Assembly (NCBI RefSeq): GCF_008831285.2
Contig: NC_045147.1
Span: forward strand, 1,266,001-1,330,000
Origin: Nymphaea colorata
Lineage: Eukaryota; Streptophyta; Magnoliopsida; Nymphaeales; Nymphaeaceae
Direction: 5' to 3'
DNA: 64,000 nt
Shown: positions 45,716 to 56,801 of the stretch, piece after piece
How the letters are laid out: each line of letters opens with the position of its first letter
Position numbering within the stretch: the stretch's first letter is position 1
Notes under the pieces: generated by a model
The model's input: only the letters and a program-made list of their open reading frames with translations
Databases searched by the model: none
Told to the model about the DNA's origin: nothing
Program-made: the position numbers and the translations under genes

Positions 45716-47440
45716 CTTTTAAGTTTACGAATTCTATCAGATGCTACATGTATCATTTTTAGTAAACAAGGCATTTCGTTATCTGAAATAAATTTCAAGT
45801 AAAACTTTCACCTACATGGTGGGTGAAATATTCAAGAGAAATAATCGTACTTTCATGATTGACTTCTCCCGGAAATTTCAATTGAACCAATATTGCAAGC
45901 AATTTCACTTTGATCTGTACAATGATATGTACCGCTGGGTGAAACTTTCACCTGTAGAGTGAACACTGGTTAAATGATAGGGAATTTTAGGTAATATAAG
46001 GACAATGCATTTTGGTATAAATTTATAATCTCTATACCAAAAATTTAGATAAGATTTTTCAACCAGCTTCTTAATATTTTAATGAAGTCAAACTGAACAC
46101 TTCATAAACAATGCATTAGCGGGGTTTCTTCAGAAGGCAGTTGACTAATAGAAATCTTGACCACAGAAGCAGCGATGTGCTTTTTCTTATTCCTGTCACG
46201 TCCAAACTGCCATCATGATTCTTAATTGTATGGAGAAAAATTAAAATTTTTACTAAAAACTACACAAAAAGTCATGCAACCCCTCTCCGACATTGGACAG
46301 CAGTTGATGGCGGGAAATATTTTGCCAAAACATGCATAAAGATTGAAGGATTAACGAAAACATGCTTAATGTTTGAATTTCTTAGTCACTCACTTCAATT
46401 ATGGTGTATATCCCCAACACAAGAAAGCCATTAAAGGAATTTTTTTGTGCTCTATTATACCTATTTATCTTAAACATTCCCAATTGTTGGGCCTCACGTT
46501 AGTACAATTTGTAAATTTGAGCTTATCTGGCTCACAAGTATGACCAACTTTCGCCAAAGAGGGGAGGGCGCCTAACAATATTTACTTCCATTTGGCATAT
46601 GTGCTAATTTCATTTGACTATCTAACATTTGCGCAGGCCAGAGCCTGGGCCTTAAGATTGGGTGTGCTGGCCCAATAAATTACGTTTAATATTATTATGT
46701 ATAAAATTATATACATTTTGTTATAATTAATTATATTTATACATTATTTTATATTAAAAAATATATTTTTAATTCTAACTGAGCTGAAACCGGGCTGCCG
46801 TCTGTGGTCCGGTGTGAGCCCGACTCCTTATTCGGATGGGCCAAGCTAGGTTGGGCAAGCTTATCGGTCTGATCCTCCTTCAAGTTGGCAAAATTTATGA
46901 GTCGCACGTAACCCAAAAAAAATTGAAACATTTGTCGATGAAATTAAGAACTTTATAGATTTCACACCAAAACCTATTTACCCAATGTCTATAAAATATG
47001 CAAACATGGCATTAAACTCCTGGCTTGACAAGAAATCTCCAAGCTTTCATGATTGAGATGAAACGTAAAGAATTTTTCTCACTAATTTCTGAAAAGGGAA
47101 ATTTGTGCACTAACTGCACCACAAAAACGACAAAACCAAAGATGAAAAAAAATCAAATAATATATCAACAACCTGAGGTATGGGCTCAGCTACCTAGTTT
47201 TGTAGAAATGCCATCTAAGACTAGGAGACATGAGATACTACAAAGACTTAACTATTTACTAGCAAAAAAATCAAGGTTCATTGGTAAGCTTGTCGGTGCA
47301 CCATCTGCCGACGATTAATTGGTGGCTTCAAAAGTAATATAAAGATTGATTTGGCCACATTACATAATGGTGCCATGATATGATAATGTAAGAAAAAGCA
47401 TGTTGGGCATCTTAACAGACTCTTGTTCACATGGTTGATT
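45716..47440. other. No gene seen; possible hAT-like patch
   Basis: AT-rich. At 46631-46870, GC-rich arms (gagcctgggcc; gggccaagctaggttggg) surround an A/T core like the element at 30279, suggesting another eroded non-autonomous hAT element. An open stretch at 47025-47318 has no recognisable domain. Confidence 0.45.
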
Positions 47441-47478
47441 CTCTCTCTCTCTCTCTCTCTCTCCTCTCCCCTCCCCCC

Positions 47479-47515
<37 letters not shown>
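47441..47515. repeat. (CT)n and (CA)n microsatellites upstream of MYB
   Basis: CT repeats at 47441-47462 and 47481-47492, then CA repeats to 47515. They lie 190-265 bp before the MYB start codon. Confidence 0.95.
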
Positions 47516-47655
47516 GAAAACATGTCAGGCCCTTATCATTCTGTCTAGAAAACCCTCCATAGTCCTATTTATTTCTCCCTTCCGTTGCATTCGTTAGATT
47601 TTTTGGACAAATTGGCTTTCCCTACTTACAAGCGCATTTTTGTTCACAGGAGTGA

Positions 47656-47679
47656 CTCTCTCTCTCTCTCTCTCTCTCT
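47656..47679 (+). repeat. (CT)n tract in the MYB leader
   Basis: About twelve CT units end 27 bp before the MYB ATG. CT-rich tracts near plant transcription starts can act as core promoter or leader elements; function here is inferred from position only. Confidence 0.9.
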
Positions 47680-47706
47680 GCCAAGTGCCAAAACTTGATT
47701 TTGGAA

Positions 47707-49062
47707 ATGGTGGCAGAAAATCAGCCTGGTGATCTAAAGAACGTAAACAAAGGAGCTTGGACTGCTGAAGAAGATGAGAAGTTGTCTCTGTATATTAAAA
47801 CTCATGGACAGACGAGATGGAGATTGGTCCCTTCCAAAGCAGGTTCTGTTTTACTTATGATCTTCATAGCATCTCTGTTTCTTGCGGTACCTTAGGAAAC
47901 TTGAAAGTAACAAAGCATTTACCGTTTCTTTCTTGCTTTGAAAGAAGAAGACTTTACTATTTTCTCGTTTGGACATTCTTCTGCAAAACGTTGATTTGCT
48001 TCAAACCTCGATTGCTCAAACAGTTTTGTTTAGTGCTCATCCATTAATCCTCAAAGAGAAGCTACCGCGCTTTTGTTTCTACCTTCAGCATCAGACAATC
48101 GAGGAGTCGGAGTATTGGGAATTTGGGACCAAGAAACTTTGTAGCTCTTCACCTTTTTATACGCTAATCCTTACGATCTCACAGCCGCCTTGCGCTTGTG
48201 TAGGGCTTAACCGATGCGGGAGGAGCTGTAGACTGAGATGGCTGAATTATTTGAGACCCAACATCAAAAGAGGGAACATCTCGGCTCAAGAAGAGGATCT
48301 TATAGTCAGACTTCATAAACTTCTGGGTAACAGGTCTAATTCATGCCTGCCAACAATTTCCTTTTCCTGTTTACATTCTTTCTCTTTGTTGATAAAAGCT
48401 ACTTTCAACTTCCTCGGGTTCCAACTTAGCATCAAGTAAAAGGACGTCAAGGAAAATGGAAAAGATAAACCAACTAAAGATTTATCTATTTTTCATTCTT
48501 CAGGTGGTCTCTAATTGCAGGAAGGCTCCCCGGCCGCACCGACAACGAAATAAAGAACTACTGGAATACTCATTTGTGCAAGAAACTAAAATTACAGCAA
48601 CATCGACCGGCGGGAACGCTCATTACTACCAGGGATTCAAGTGCCGAGCCTGAAAAGGCGACTGCCTCGGGAAAGAAGCACACCACTACTGCCGCAACTG
48701 AAACGCCTTACGTACCATCTGACAATATGACTGCTGCCGGTGATCAGGAGTTCAACGTGGACCAGCCTTTCAATTGCTCTTGTGTTTTAAGCACTGGCAT
48801 AGGTAAGCCAGTGGAAGACGTGAAGAAAGAGAGGGAAAAAGATTGTGATGGTGGCAGCGACAAGATCACAGAACTACAAGCGTATGACGAGTTCGGGTTT
48901 TGCCTATTTCAGGGTGCTGATCAGAATCCCTTCGGCTTCCAGTGGTTGACAGAGGACTTAGACTATAACAAGTATTGGGAGATTCCGATGGGTACTAATT
49001 CCAGTATTTGGCGAGATGGCCAGGTGAATCATGAGCTCAACACCAATCACCTTGAAAAATAA
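47707..49062 (+). CDS. R2R3-MYB transcription factor
   Basis: Three exons: 47707-47842, 48204-48333 and 48504-49062; spliced length 825 nt, 274 residues. Introns obey GT/AG and sit at the canonical R2R3-MYB positions; exon 2 has the typical 130 nt. R2 tryptophans are W18, W38 and W58; R3 has I71 in place of the first Trp (usual in plants), W90 and W109. The R3 recognition part reads [17 protein letters not shown]. The bHLH-interaction signature [DE]Lx2[RK]x3Lx6Lx3R is complete at D77-R96, placing it with MYBs that act with bHLH and WD40 partners (TT2/MYB5/WER type, controlling flavonoids or epidermal cell fate). The C-terminal part is diverged, with an acidic, aromatic tail ([15 protein letters not shown]). 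The start was chosen because the next upstream in-frame codons contain no ATG and the family begins a few residues before KGAWT. Nuclear DNA-binding role is by family; the exact subgroup is not assigned. Confidence 0.93.
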
Positions 49063-49660
49063 TTGAGACTTCATGTTTCGTTACTGCACATGACCCGTGA
49101 CTCTCCCTCAGTTTGATCTTCTCCTCTTTTTTTCCTTTGTCGTTGCCCTCCTCAGTTTGATCCTTTCCTCTTTGTTTTTTGTGGATACCAGTATCTCCTC
49201 CCTCTGTCTATGTCTCTGTCTCTCTCTTTCTCTCTCTTTCTCTCTCACTCGGTAACGGCTCTGGAAACGAGACAAATTGAATCCTCGGGGCAGAAACGTC
49301 ACTTCCATTTGCGGTTATGTTGGGGATGCGTTTAGCTCAGATAGATAAATTTATGCAATGAAGGCTGATTTTTTTCTTTGTCGAGGAAAGGAGGGGAGGC
49401 AATGTTGGGGTCAGACTAGTGGCGCAGCCGAGATTTTTTGGCAAAAGGGCACTTGGGTCACCGGTCCAAGTTTGGTGTGTAATTTTTGAATTATCATGTT
49501 GTAATCTTAAGTTTTTCAATAAAAAATTTAATGAGTTGGTGCGAGCAGATGGCCAATAAACATCATTTCGCAGAAATATGAGCAATCATCTCATTTGAGA
49601 TCCAACACTTCAACCTTACACACAATGAAAGACAAATAGTGACAATGTGATACGGTCCAC
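49063..49660. other. MYB 3' region; possible MITE trace
   Basis: Pyrimidine-rich 3' flank (49100-49255). At 49420, agtggcgcagccgagattttttgg resembles a degraded Tip100-type terminus; no partner end or TSD was confirmed. Confidence 0.45.
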
Positions 49661-49664
49661 CAAT

Positions 49665-49840
49665 GAACACTAATAGACAGAAAAGCTGTGCAAAGAGCAT
49701 CAGACCAATATTTGTTTGGTACGTTAATAGAGGTGATAAGGGCCCTGGTGACTTTCAACAGAGGATGATTTTCCTTTCTCTCAGCAACTTCATTTTGTTG
49801 GGGGTTTAGAGACAAGACGTTCGTGAGGGAGCAGACATGT
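49665..49840 (-). pseudogene. Copia integrase fragment
   Basis: Minus strand reads NPQQNEVAERKENHPLLKVT, then RALITSINVPNKYWSDAL. This is the copia integrase segment with the catalytic Glu (family PQQNGVAERKNRHLLEVxRALM...VPxxYWxxAVxTA). Only about 60 residues survive, with no LTRs or other domains nearby. It is a separate remnant, opposite in strand to the copia elements on both sides. Confidence 0.85.
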
Positions 49841-51308
49841 TTGGTTGAGGGGCAGTCACCATATATTTTAAGGGAGATTTTATATATAAATATGTAAAAG
49901 TTTAGGGCTAACCAATATGTAAAAAATGTATTTTTATTAGGCACTGTGGTCAATTGCTACATTTGCCCACATGTCATGGCTTTGAAGAACGACACAAGCA
50001 TAAGCATAGTTAAGAGCACAAGAGGTTATATGTTCTGGCTTCGAGTACAAGCATGTGTTTAGGGCCTGAAACGACTGAAGTGCCCCTTATGATAAAAAGA
50101 AGGATCTCTCCCTCCAAGCACAAAAACAGAAATGAAAGAAAAGAACTTTAGTTTGAACAAAGAAAATGCCTCTCGTGTTTGAGGTATGGAACACCGGAGA
50201 CCAAGACTCAATACCCAAGCTTATCTCTGATACAAGAATGGCAGGAGATTTGGGATGTAAAATGTTTGGATGCATGTACTTAATTATTGACTAATTTTGA
50301 ATCCATATAGCTGGATGTGATAAAGATGTCTACATATGATTACTAATTGATTCAAATTAGTATGCAACTTCGTAATTGGAACGAAATCCAAGTTTGATAT
50401 CTGATTATAATCCATTAAAGATCTGACATGAGTGTATATAAATGTTGAATCATATGCAATGTTAGAATAAGTACTTCACTTTTGGAAAATGGAGTTCAAG
50501 TTATAATTTCATTACATAGAATATAAGAAATTTGGTAAAAGCTCGCTATAAGAAATTCCAGAGGCTTGAATGCTAAAACACTGAGAGCACTTATGACACG
50601 CAACATAGTTAACAAGTGTCATTGGCATTGACAAATCCATACAATGATGAAATGTGCATATGTTTCTGATACAAAAAAATAGCATTTTCATTAAGAGAAA
50701 TGCACCATCAATGAATCCATTAACGATGCAAGACCAACATTAGTGAAGATTAATAAGGATTTCAGCACTGTATATTTGCAATGAGATGTCGAGTGAAAAC
50801 CAAGCCCCAAATTAATGACTTTATCGGAATCGGTGTCGGGTAGATCATAAGGAATGAAAGTAAAAATTGAGAGGAATGTATTGATTTGGTTATTGATTTC
50901 GAACATTTGATGGCAAATAATGAACCCTTGGTCCTTTCAGTAGTTGCAGGTAAGACAACATCAATAAGGAAGAATGATGCATCAAAAGTTGAGCTAAAAA
51001 AAGGACATGATAATACTTGAGGGAGGAGCGCAGATCATTCAAACCTGTCCAACGGGTCAAACCTTGCACCATAACTCATATTCTTCAAAGCTCCACAGGA
51101 TTTCCCACTATTTGGCCTTAAATTTCGCTATATACGGGCTTCTCGTCAGCATCTATTAAGTGCAAAATACAAGCTTCTTTTTCCCTTTTTCTTACACTTG
51201 TTGATGATTCTACAAACACCAGATGAGAATGCCCGACACCCATGGAAGAGTGACCCATGTGCCAACTGATGAACAACCTGCTTCCTCAAAGACCACAAGA
51301 CAGCTATT
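49841..51308. other. No gene seen
   Basis: AT-rich. Two adjoining antisense open stretches (50691-50906 and 50890-51072) overlap slightly and show no family motif; they might be remnants of a retroelement or gene but cannot be supported. Confidence 0.5.
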
Positions 51309-51313
51309 AGTTG

Positions 51314-51577
51314 TATTGGAGAGGAAAATCAGTTTGCTGATTTTCAGGAATCAAGAAAAAAAAAATCTTTCCTATACATCAAAGAGGAAAATCAGAAGGT
51401 GAAATTTCAGGAAAGAAATTATATTCTTTCCTAAGATTGTGATCTCTCAATCCCAAAATTTGTGGGATCTGTATATGCCTGTAAAGTTGTATAAATACCT
51501 CACCATATGTGAAATGAAAGATTAAGTTGGCTCACTCATCTTTTTTTCTCTCTCGTTTCATCACGTTCTTCTTCACA
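51314..51577 (+). repeat. 5' LTR of the young copia
   Basis: Starts TATTGG (TA instead of the usual TG) and ends TTCACA. Contains an inverted pair aaaatcag/ctgatttt at 51325-51344 able to form a hairpin. The TATA box is at 51490 and a CT-rich segment precedes the 3' end. Confidence 0.96.
51490..51497 (+). promoter_or_regulatory. LTR TATA box
   Basis: tataaata within gttgtataaatacctc, about 88 bp before the LTR end; conserved in the 3' LTR, where the preceding g is t. Likely start site of genomic RNA a few tens of bases downstream. Confidence 0.7.
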
Positions 51578-51590
51578 TGGTATCAGAGCG
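51578..51590 (+). other. Primer-binding site (tRNA-iMet)
   Basis: tggtatcagagcg directly adjoins the LTR and matches the complement of the initiator methionine tRNA 3' end. Confidence 0.95.
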
Positions 51591-52499
51591 TGAGACGCTC
51601 TGAGCAGAAGCGCAAGAGAGCTGCTCCTCACTCGAGCATCCTCCTTTCTTGGGTTGAAAAGAGAAAAACATCCCAATCTCTGCCCGCTTGAGCCCTTGCC
51701 CGTTTTTCAGAGTCACTCCTCTGTTCTGTCCGCCTGAGCGTTCTGCTCAGCCCGCCCCTGCATCGTCCGCTCGAGCGCCCTGCTCGAGCGTCCTTCTCAT
51801 CCGCTCGCTCGAAGGCTCTGCGCCCGCTTCTCATTCCGTGAGACTTCAAATCGTTTGGGTCATTCCGTGAGGATTCTGCTATCCCCAACCATCCCCAAAA
51901 CGTTTCCGCTGCTGCTGTCTGCCCGAGCTCGAGCTGTTCGCTCCGTTTTGCTTCAGAACCACTCCTTTGTTCGCTCTGCCCGAGCGAGCGATCTGCTGGG
52001 TACTAGGGCTTCCTTTCTCTCTGAATGAGGCGAGAGTGTGCAAAGAGAAATAGGATTCCTTCTCTGCTATGACCCTCTGACGGTGATTCCCTCTCATGCT
52101 ACCCGAGTGATTTCTTCTCCTTTGTGTCTGGACTGCCATCGTCCTTCGCCAGAGCATCCTGCTGGAGCGGTACTGTCGCTCCACCCGCTCGAACGCCTGC
52201 CTTCTAGAGCGTTGCTTGCATCGTCCGCTCCTGCACCGCCCGCTCAAGGTTCTGTTCGCCCGAGCATCCAAATCTGTTCGAGTGCTTCTGCATCGCTCGC
52301 TCGAGCGCTCAATAGCTCGGTGCCTTTGCCGCTCTCGTGCTGACCTCCTTTTCTCACTCTAATCACTGGTCGGGAGGGAGACCGTCCTTGAAATCGGAGG
52401 TCACGTAAGTGTGCAATTTTTTTTTATCATTGCAAGAAGGATTCAGGTTGGATCTAGAGCTCGTATTAATTTTTCTTGCGCATTCAATATTCTTTGACT
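51591..52499 (+). other. Long GC-rich untranslated leader with CGCTCGAGCG-like words
   Basis: About 0.9 kb between primer-binding site and gag. 51750-51830 and 52180-52310 are crowded with gctcgagcg, cgctcgctcga and cccgagcg words, self-complementary and so able to form stable RNA stems. Open stretches occur on both strands here only because the sequence is GC-rich and palindromic; none shows a domain. Confidence 0.75.
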
Positions 52500-53400
52500 A
52501 TGGTGACAACTCCTCTTGTTGATCGAACTGATATTTCTAGTGATCAAAATGAGTCACCTTTCGTCATGCACCAATAATCCTGGTGCTATCTTAGTGACTA
52601 ATCCCCTTGTTGGAGATAACTATTCTACATGGCGACGAGCAATGAAAATGGCCCTGAGTGCCAAGAACAAGTTGGGATTTGTTGATGGTTCTATTTCAAA
52701 ACCCGCAACCACTAGCTTGGACTACATGCCATGGGTTCGCTGTAATGACTTGGTTTTATCATGGATTCTTAACTCATTCTCCAAGGAGATAGCAAATAGC
52801 GTCATCTATGCAAGTGAAGCTCACGAGGTTTGGATTGATCTTCAAGAACGTTTCTCTCAAAGTAACGCTGCTCGTATTTATCAATTGAAGAAGATGATAT
52901 CTGATTTACGCCAAGAACACAATTCGTTGGCTGTCTACTTCACTACACTTAAAACTTTTTGGGATGAACTTGGATTTTATTCAACTGTGTCTACATGTAC
53001 TTGTGGTGTGTTTAAAGAGTTTCATTCATGTCAAGATCATGAAAAAGTTTATCAGTTCCTGATGGGATTGAATGAAAGTTTTAGCAATCTTCGAAGCCAG
53101 ATTCTTGCTATTGATCCTCTACCCAACATTAATAGGGTATATGCTATGTTGCTTCAAGAAGAGACTCAACGTCTTCTCACACCAAAAATGTCTGGACCCA
53201 ATAACATAGCTCTTGCAGCTAGGTCTTCTCCTACATCATATACCAAACGGAATCAGGCAAGAATGCCTAATGCTACTCGCAATCGTCCTCGACCAAAGTG
53301 TGATCATTGTGGACTGCTTGGACATATAAAATCTCGATGTTATGTGCTTCATGGTTATCCTCCAAATCATCCTAAGGCTACATGTTCAACTGGTGATTAA
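52500..53400 (+). pseudogene. gag of the young copia
   Basis: The likely original start is ATG at 52500 (MVTTPLVDRTDISSDQNESP), which meets a stop at 52575. The main frame, open from 52516 with its first ATG at 52549, continues NNPGAILVTNPLVGDNYSTW then RRAMKMALSAKNKLGFVDGS. A one-frame indel near 52555-52575 therefore separates the N-terminus. The UBN2-type gag domain covers most of it. The CCHC knuckle (CDHCGLLGHIKSRC) is at 53299-53340. TAA at 53398 ends the frame where the polyprotein should continue into protease. Gag forms the virus-like particle in the cytoplasm. Confidence 0.92.
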
Positions 53401-54514
53401 TCTAAAATTGAACAGGCGCAACAGGAAAGAACATCGGCAAACAATGTAAAAGTCAATGCTGTTTTGTCACAACTTACCGAAGAACAGGTCAGTCAATTGG
53501 CATCTTGGTTAAATGTTGATACTTCACCGGCTGCCGTTAATTTAGCAGGTAAACAATCATTCTCAACTCATTTTCCTTGGATCATTGACACCGGAGCCTC
53601 AGACCATATGACCCCTCATTTACATTTGCTTTCTAATATCAAAATTTTATCAAAATAGCGTGTGATTAACCTACCCAATGGACATCAAACACTAGTCTCT
53701 ACTACTGGAACAGTTTACCTTTCAGCCAATATTCAGCTTACTGATGTCCTATATATTCCTGATTTTAAATACAATTTATTATCAGTTCCAAAGTTCACCA
53801 AGTCCACTAATTGTATTGCTGTTTTTCTTCCAACCTGTTGTGCTTTTCAGGACCCTTTGTCGAGGAAGCTGATTGGAGTGGGTAACTTGAGCGGTGGACT
53901 TTACCATCTTCTTTTTCCAACTACTTCTCATGCTTTGTTTGCTTCTCCTAGTAATAAGACATCATATATGGCATATGAGACTTGGACATCCTTCATTTGA
54001 TAAGTCTTTTTCATTGAATGAAAACATCTCTATTTCCAAGCATGATTCTCCTTGTGATGCATGTCTTAAAGCTAAATTCACTCGTTTACCTTTTCCAACT
54101 AGTACTAGTAGAGCAAGTGATCCGTTCGGCTTGATTCATTGTGATATTTGGGGAGGATATGCTACGTCGTCTCACACGGGTGCACATTACTTCCTTACTA
54201 TCGTAGATGATTTTACACGATCTACTTGGGTTTTCTTGATGAGGTTCAAATCTGAAACATTTTCTTGTTTAACTCGTTTTTGTGCCATGGTGTTTACTCA
54301 ATTCAATACTCATGTGAAATGTGTTCGGAGTGATAATGGTGCTGAATTTACAGCTCATAATATGCAAGCCTATTTTCATGAGCATGGCATAGAACATCAA
54401 ACCTCATGTGTTGGAACTCCTCAACAAAATGGACGTGTTGAGAGGAAGCATCGCCATCTACTAGAGGTGGCGCGAGCACTTAGGTTTCAAGCAAATCTCC
54501 CGGTAACTTTTTAG
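53401..54514 (+). pseudogene. Protease and integrase of the young copia
   Basis: In the gag frame: aspartic protease core IIDTGASDHM at 53581-53610, then ILSK and a TAG at 53656, then DVLYIPDFKYNLLSVPKFTK. After a one-base shift near 53957-53985 the integrase frame reads WHMRLGHPSF (pre-integrase), CDACLKAKF (HHCC finger), LIHCDIWG and RSDNGAEF (the two catalytic Asp regions) and GTPQQNGRVERKHRHLLEV (catalytic Glu). It ends at 54512 in a TAG where other copia elements have Trp (FWGE). All catalytic residues are kept; lesions are few and recent. Confidence 0.93.
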
Positions 54515-56794
54515 GGTGAATGTATTTTGACAGCAACCTTTTTAATTAATAGAATGCCGTCAACTCTTTTAAATAACAAATCTCCGTTTGAACTTCTCTT
54601 TCATAAAAAGCCCAATTATGAAGATTTGCGTGTTTTTGGATGCTTGTGTTATGCCAAAAATTTAAACCCCATGCATAAGTTTTCATCACGTGCACAAAAA
54701 TGTGTTTTTGTCGGATATCCTCATAATCAGAAAGGGTATCGAGTATATGATTTGGATACCAAACAAATTTTTACAAGCAGAGATATATCTTTTTTTGAGG
54801 ATAAATTTCCATTTCTAACCGAACAATGTCATACAAATGATTTGAACAATGTTGTTTTACCTCATCCTCAACCAGATTACCTTGGAGAGGAATATATGTC
54901 ATCGTGTGAGAATGGTGTTCCAGCAAATTCCTCCCCGTTATCACCTATTCAACCTCCCGATTCCATCAACAATGACCAAAATCTATCAGTTTCAGATCAT
55001 CGACCTATGTCAGATGATCCATCTCCTCCAGATGCACTTGCTCTACGAAAATCTAGTCGTCTTCGTCATTCACCATCCTATCTTCAAGATTATGTGTGTT
55101 CCAATGTGATGGTTATAAGTTCACCGCCTAAGGAATCTACTTCAACTAAGCAATCCTCAGGTACACGTTATCCCATACACAATTATTTACCTGTTCACAA
55201 ATTCTCTAAATCTCATTATGCATTTTTAACCTCTATCATGAGTAATGTTGAACCTAGCTCGTATGCGGAAGCGGTTAAGTATCAACATTGGCGAAGTGCT
55301 ATGGCTGATGAGATTCAGGCTCTTGAACAAAACAGTACATGGTCTATTACTACTTTGCCTCCACACAAAAATCCCATTGGTTGTCGTTGGGTTTATAAGG
55401 TAAAACGGCGTTCAGATGGAAGTATTGAACGCTACAAAGCCAGACTTGTTGCTAAAGGATACACTCAACTAGAGGGTCTTGATTATCATGAGACATTTGC
55501 TCCGGTTGCAAAGTTAACAACCATGCGCACACTTCTTGCTCTTGCTTCTATTCAAAGATGGCATTTATATCAAATGGATGTGAGTAATGCATTCATACAT
55601 GGAGAATTACATGAGGAAATATACATGACCATTCCTCCAGGCCTTCTGCGTGAGGGGGAGTATTCTAGTAATAAAGTATGTCGCCTTCATAAGTCTCTGT
55701 ACGGACTCAAGCAAGCACCACGTAACTGGTTTCACAAGCTATTATCTGCACTCAAAGGCGCTGGTTTCATTCAATCATCAGCTGACAATACTCTCTTTAC
55801 TAGGAAACATGAAAAACAATTTATTGTTATTCTTGTCTATGTTGATGATCTTATCATTGCAGGAAATGATGAACCAGGAATTGCTTCAGTTAAGCAATAT
55901 TTACATTCAAAATTTCACATTAAGGACTTGGGAATACTTAAGTATTTTCTTGGCATAGAAGTTGCAAGAGCGCCATCGGGAATATTTCTAAGTCAAAGAA
56001 AATATATCGTGGATATTTTGAATGATGCAGGTTTGATAGGAGCCAAGCCTATAGACTTTCCAATGGAGCAAAAATTGCGTTTAACTCCCAATGATGGTAT
56101 TCCATTGAAAGATCCAGCTAAATACAGGAGGTTAGTTGGACGTTTGATCTATTTAACCATTACTCGTCCAGATATAATGTATTCAGTCCAAGTTCTCAGT
56201 CAATTCATGCAATCGCCACGGACTACACACTATGAAGCGGCACTTAGAGTATTGAAGTATCTGAAGGCTTCACCAGCAAAAGGAATATTTTTATCCTCAT
56301 CAAGTGCAAAAAAATTGAGGGCCTATTGTGACTCAGATTGGGCTAGTTGTCCTACCACTCGTAAATCAATTAGTGGATATATTGTGTTCTTGGGGAATAG
56401 TCCTATTTCTTGGAAATCAAAGAAGCAGTCTACTATTGCCAGATCATCTGCTGAAGCAGAATACCGGGCAATGGCTTTGACAACTTGTGAAGTTGTTTGG
56501 TTAAAAGTTTTATTGAATGACTTAGGATGGAGTCATGATAAACCAGTCAATTTATATTGCGACAATCAAGCTGCTCTGCATATTTCAGCAAATCCGGTTT
56601 TTCATGAGAGAACGAAACACATAGAGCTAGATTGTCACTTTGTAAGAGAAAAAATTCAGCAAGGAATAATTCAGGCTCATCATGCATCATCATGTTTACA
56701 ACTAGCTGATATTTTCACTAAACCATTGGGGAAAGACAGTTTTCAAACTTTAAGAATCAAGTTGGGTGTTTCAGATTTGCACACACCAACTTGA
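54515..56794 (+). CDS. Reverse transcriptase-RNase H part of copia pol (open)
   Basis: One uninterrupted frame of about 760 codons, in phase with the integrase after the single TAG at 54512. The integrase C-terminal region (ATFLINRMPSTLLNNKSPFE, VFGCLCYAKN) is followed by RT: NPIGCRWVYKVKRRSDGSIE, YKARLVAKGYTQLEGLDYHE, LYGLKQAPRNWF and the catalytic box YVDDLII at 55838. RNase H follows: AYCDSDWASCPTTRKSISGY, SSAEAEYRAM, LYCDNQAALHISANPVFHER and TKHIELDCHFVREKI, with the D-E-D catalytic set visible. It stops at 56794, overlapping the purine tract. No free ATG start is implied; it would be made as part of a polyprotein. Confidence 0.95.
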   Translation, partial: GECILTATFLINRMPSTLLNNKSPFELLFHKKPNYEDLRVFGCLCYAKNLNPMHKFSSRAQKCVFVGYPHNQKGYRVYDLDTKQIFTSRDISFFEDKFPFLTEQCHTNDLNNVVLPHPQPDYLGEEYMSSCENGVPANSSPLSPIQPPDSINNDQNLSVSDHRPMSDDPSPPDALALRKSSRLRHSPSYLQDYVCSNVMVISSPPKESTSTKQSSGTRYPIHNYLPVHKFSKSHYAFLTSIMSNVEPSSYAEAVKYQHWRSAMADEIQALEQNSTWSITTLPPHKNPIGCRWVYKVKRRSDGSIERYKARLVAKGYTQLEGLDYHETFAPVAKLTTMRTLLALASIQRWHLYQMDVSNAFIHGELHEEIYMTIPPGLLREGEYSSNKVCRLHKSLYGLKQAPRNWFHKLLSALKGAGFIQSSADNTLFTRKHEKQFIVILVYVDDLIIAGNDEPGIASVKQYLHSKFHIKDLGILKYFLGIEVARAPSGIFLSQRKYIVDILNDAGLIGAKPIDFPMEQKLRLTPNDGIPLKDPAKYRRLVGRLIYLTITRPDIMYSVQVLSQFMQSPRTTHYEAALRVLKYLKASPAKGIFLSSSSAKKLRAYCDSDWASCPTTRKSISGYIVFLGNSPISWKSKKQSTIARSSAEAEYRAMALTTCEVVWLKVLLNDLGWSHDKPVNLYCDNQAALHISANPVFHERTKHIELDCHFVREKIQQGIIQAHHASSCLQLADIFTKPLGKDSFQTLRIKLGVSDLHTPT

Positions 56795-56801
56795 GGGGGA
56801 G
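56791..56801 (+). other. Polypurine tract
   Basis: ttgagggggag directly precedes the 3' LTR and serves as plus-strand primer; it overlaps the pol stop codon. Confidence 0.92.

Noticed and set aside
51628-52343. Open stretches on both strands in the copia leader
   Set aside because: They arise from palindromic GC-rich words in an untranslated leader; peptides are Arg/Ser-rich and differ completely between strands.
55650-55958. Additional open stretches inside the young copia RT
   Set aside because: Alternate frame of the intact RT-RNase H sequence.
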